Assembly: GCA_035493895.1 (NCBI GenBank)
Contig: DATJHM010000086.1
Span: 6,476 to 70,475, forward strand
Length of the DNA stretch: 64,000 nucleotides
Direction: 5' to 3'
Source of the DNA: DATJHM01 sp035493895
Lineage (GTDB): Bacteria > Chloroflexota > Ktedonobacteria > Ktedonobacterales > Ktedonobacteraceae
The translations under genes were made by a program, and so were the position numbers. Under the pieces are notes generated by a model that was not told the origin of the DNA, did not search any database, and was given only the letters and a program-made list of their open reading frames with translations. This document shows positions 63,393-64,000 of this stretch, piece by piece. Each line of letters opens with the position of its first letter. Within the stretch, counting starts at the first letter, position 1.

Positions 63393-63992
63393 TCATCGGG
63401 TGACACTCCAGACAAACGCCTTACCCGTATTGAGCAAACATGGTCTTTGCGTTACCCCATCGATAGTGACCAGGATGTCAAGCTTTCCATCACCGTTCAC
63501 ATCCATGACCTCCAGCGTCACCAGACGATGACCGGAGATCGTCAGCTTTGCAGCGTAGACGTTCGTCTTGTTGCCGACCAGTTCAATGATGTCTACATCC
63601 TGACCATCCGTAAACGCGATAAGGTCCGAGGTTCCTCCATGACCGAAATTTGCGGAAGTATGCGAGGTCGGATAGTCGCCGTACTGCCAGTGCTGCCAGA
63701 GCGTATAGCCGAGGGTATCAACGACCAGCGCCAGGAGAAGCACGACTAACAGCACTTTCAAAGCGTTGCGTTTGATCGTTTGCCAGTTGTGAGTTGGTAG
63801 CGGTGCCGTGGTCGGTCGCTGGGTGGCTGCTGGTGTCGTCCTCGATCGGTTATAGCGGAGTGTACTCGTTGGGGTGTGGATAATCGTATCGTCATACTCA
63901 TAAGCATCATCTATTTGCACGTCATCAGTATGTCCTTTCGGTGCTGATGGTCGTGACGCTCTCGGTGGGTCCATCGTGGTTTGCTTCTGCAT
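63393..63992 (-). CDS. Membrane-anchored hypothetical protein of the integrated element
   Basis: 199 residues from the ATG at 63992; the true start may lie there or at 63974, and the ribosome site would fall near the window edge. The first 75 residues are disordered and rich in Thr, Pro and Arg. One membrane helix (about 78-96) is followed by about 100 residues of beta-rich sequence with V-M-D-V-N-G-D-G-K-L-D-I-L, a calcium-binding type FG-GAP-like motif. No family is recognised beyond that. It would face outside the cell. Its position beyond the integrase suggests that it belongs to the mobile element. Confidence 0.7.
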   Translation of the reverse strand: MQKQTTMDPPRASRPSAPKGHTDDVQIDDAYEYDDTIIHTPTSTLRYNRSRTTPAATQRPTTAPLPTHNWQTIKRNALKVLLVVLLLALVVDTLGYTLWQHWQYGDYPTSHTSANFGHGGTSDLIAFTDGQDVDIIELVGNKTNVYAAKLTISGHRLVTLEVMDVNGDGKLDILVTIDGVTQRPCLLNTGKAFVWSVTR

Positions 63993-64000
63993 GTGCAATT

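Overview
The window most resembles a chromosomal segment of a Ktedonobacteria-type member of the Chloroflexota. This is inferred from gene content and style, not from a marker gene. The clues are a response regulator joined to DUF4388 and Roadblock domains, a PspA/SPFH/NfeD membrane module, an ECF sigma factor paired with a membrane-anchored WD40-like protein, a DoxX-Rieske fusion, roughly 50% GC, and many small non-coding repeat elements. Most genes have clear AGGAG-like ribosome sites, and several cluster members overlap by a few bases. Many starts given here are internal to the longest open frame because the ribosome site lies downstream of the first possible start.

Layout: 1-8959 (minus) is one gene train: a large secreted/membrane protein, an ABC-2 transporter pair, a Gln-rich membrane coiled-coil protein, a MoxR ATPase, a DUF58 protein and a BatA-like VWA protein cut by the window edge. 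9520-10212 is rpiA. 10537-12711 holds a response regulator and a 42-residue membrane peptide. 12731-17086 (minus) is a membrane-stress module: XRE regulator, small membrane protein, NfeD-like protein, SPFH/flotillin, PspA. 17400-23081 (minus) holds a DoxX-Rieske fusion, a penicillin acylase-type hydrolase and cysS. 23816-29711 is a cluster of transglutaminase-like proteins (three), alpha-E and circularly permuted ATP-grasp proteins read in both directions. 29855-31966 (minus) is LacI regulator, HAD hydrolase and MazG-like protein. 32051-33996 is a hydrolase gene between two MITE-like elements, next to what looks like a truncated regulator gene with a shared palindromic operator.

34508-36531 (minus) is the sigma/anti-sigma pair. 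36921-37040 is a 39-residue plus-strand peptide gene with its own terminator. 37174-41260 (minus) holds metH and hicAB. 41318-50147 has a DJ-1/PfpI protein, a YbdK-type ligase, a class V aminotransferase, a GAF regulator, RNase Z, an alpha/beta hydrolase and a TauE/SafE exporter. 50636-60733 is mostly core functions: a histidine kinase, pheA, Mrp, a Crp/Fnr regulator, a UbiA-type prenyltransferase with a dolichol-phosphate mannose synthase-like enzyme, a YacP-like NYN protein and an AmiS/UreI-type channel.

60869-64000 is the edge of an apparent integrated element: tRNA-Asp, then a large serine recombinase reading towards the tRNA, overlapped by a 59-residue gene, then a membrane-anchored hypothetical protein. 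The element would continue beyond the right edge. The least explained items are the repeat/MITE pair around the hydrolase, the 39-residue peptide gene, the small gene overlapping the integrase, and the perfect inverted repeats upstream of cysS.
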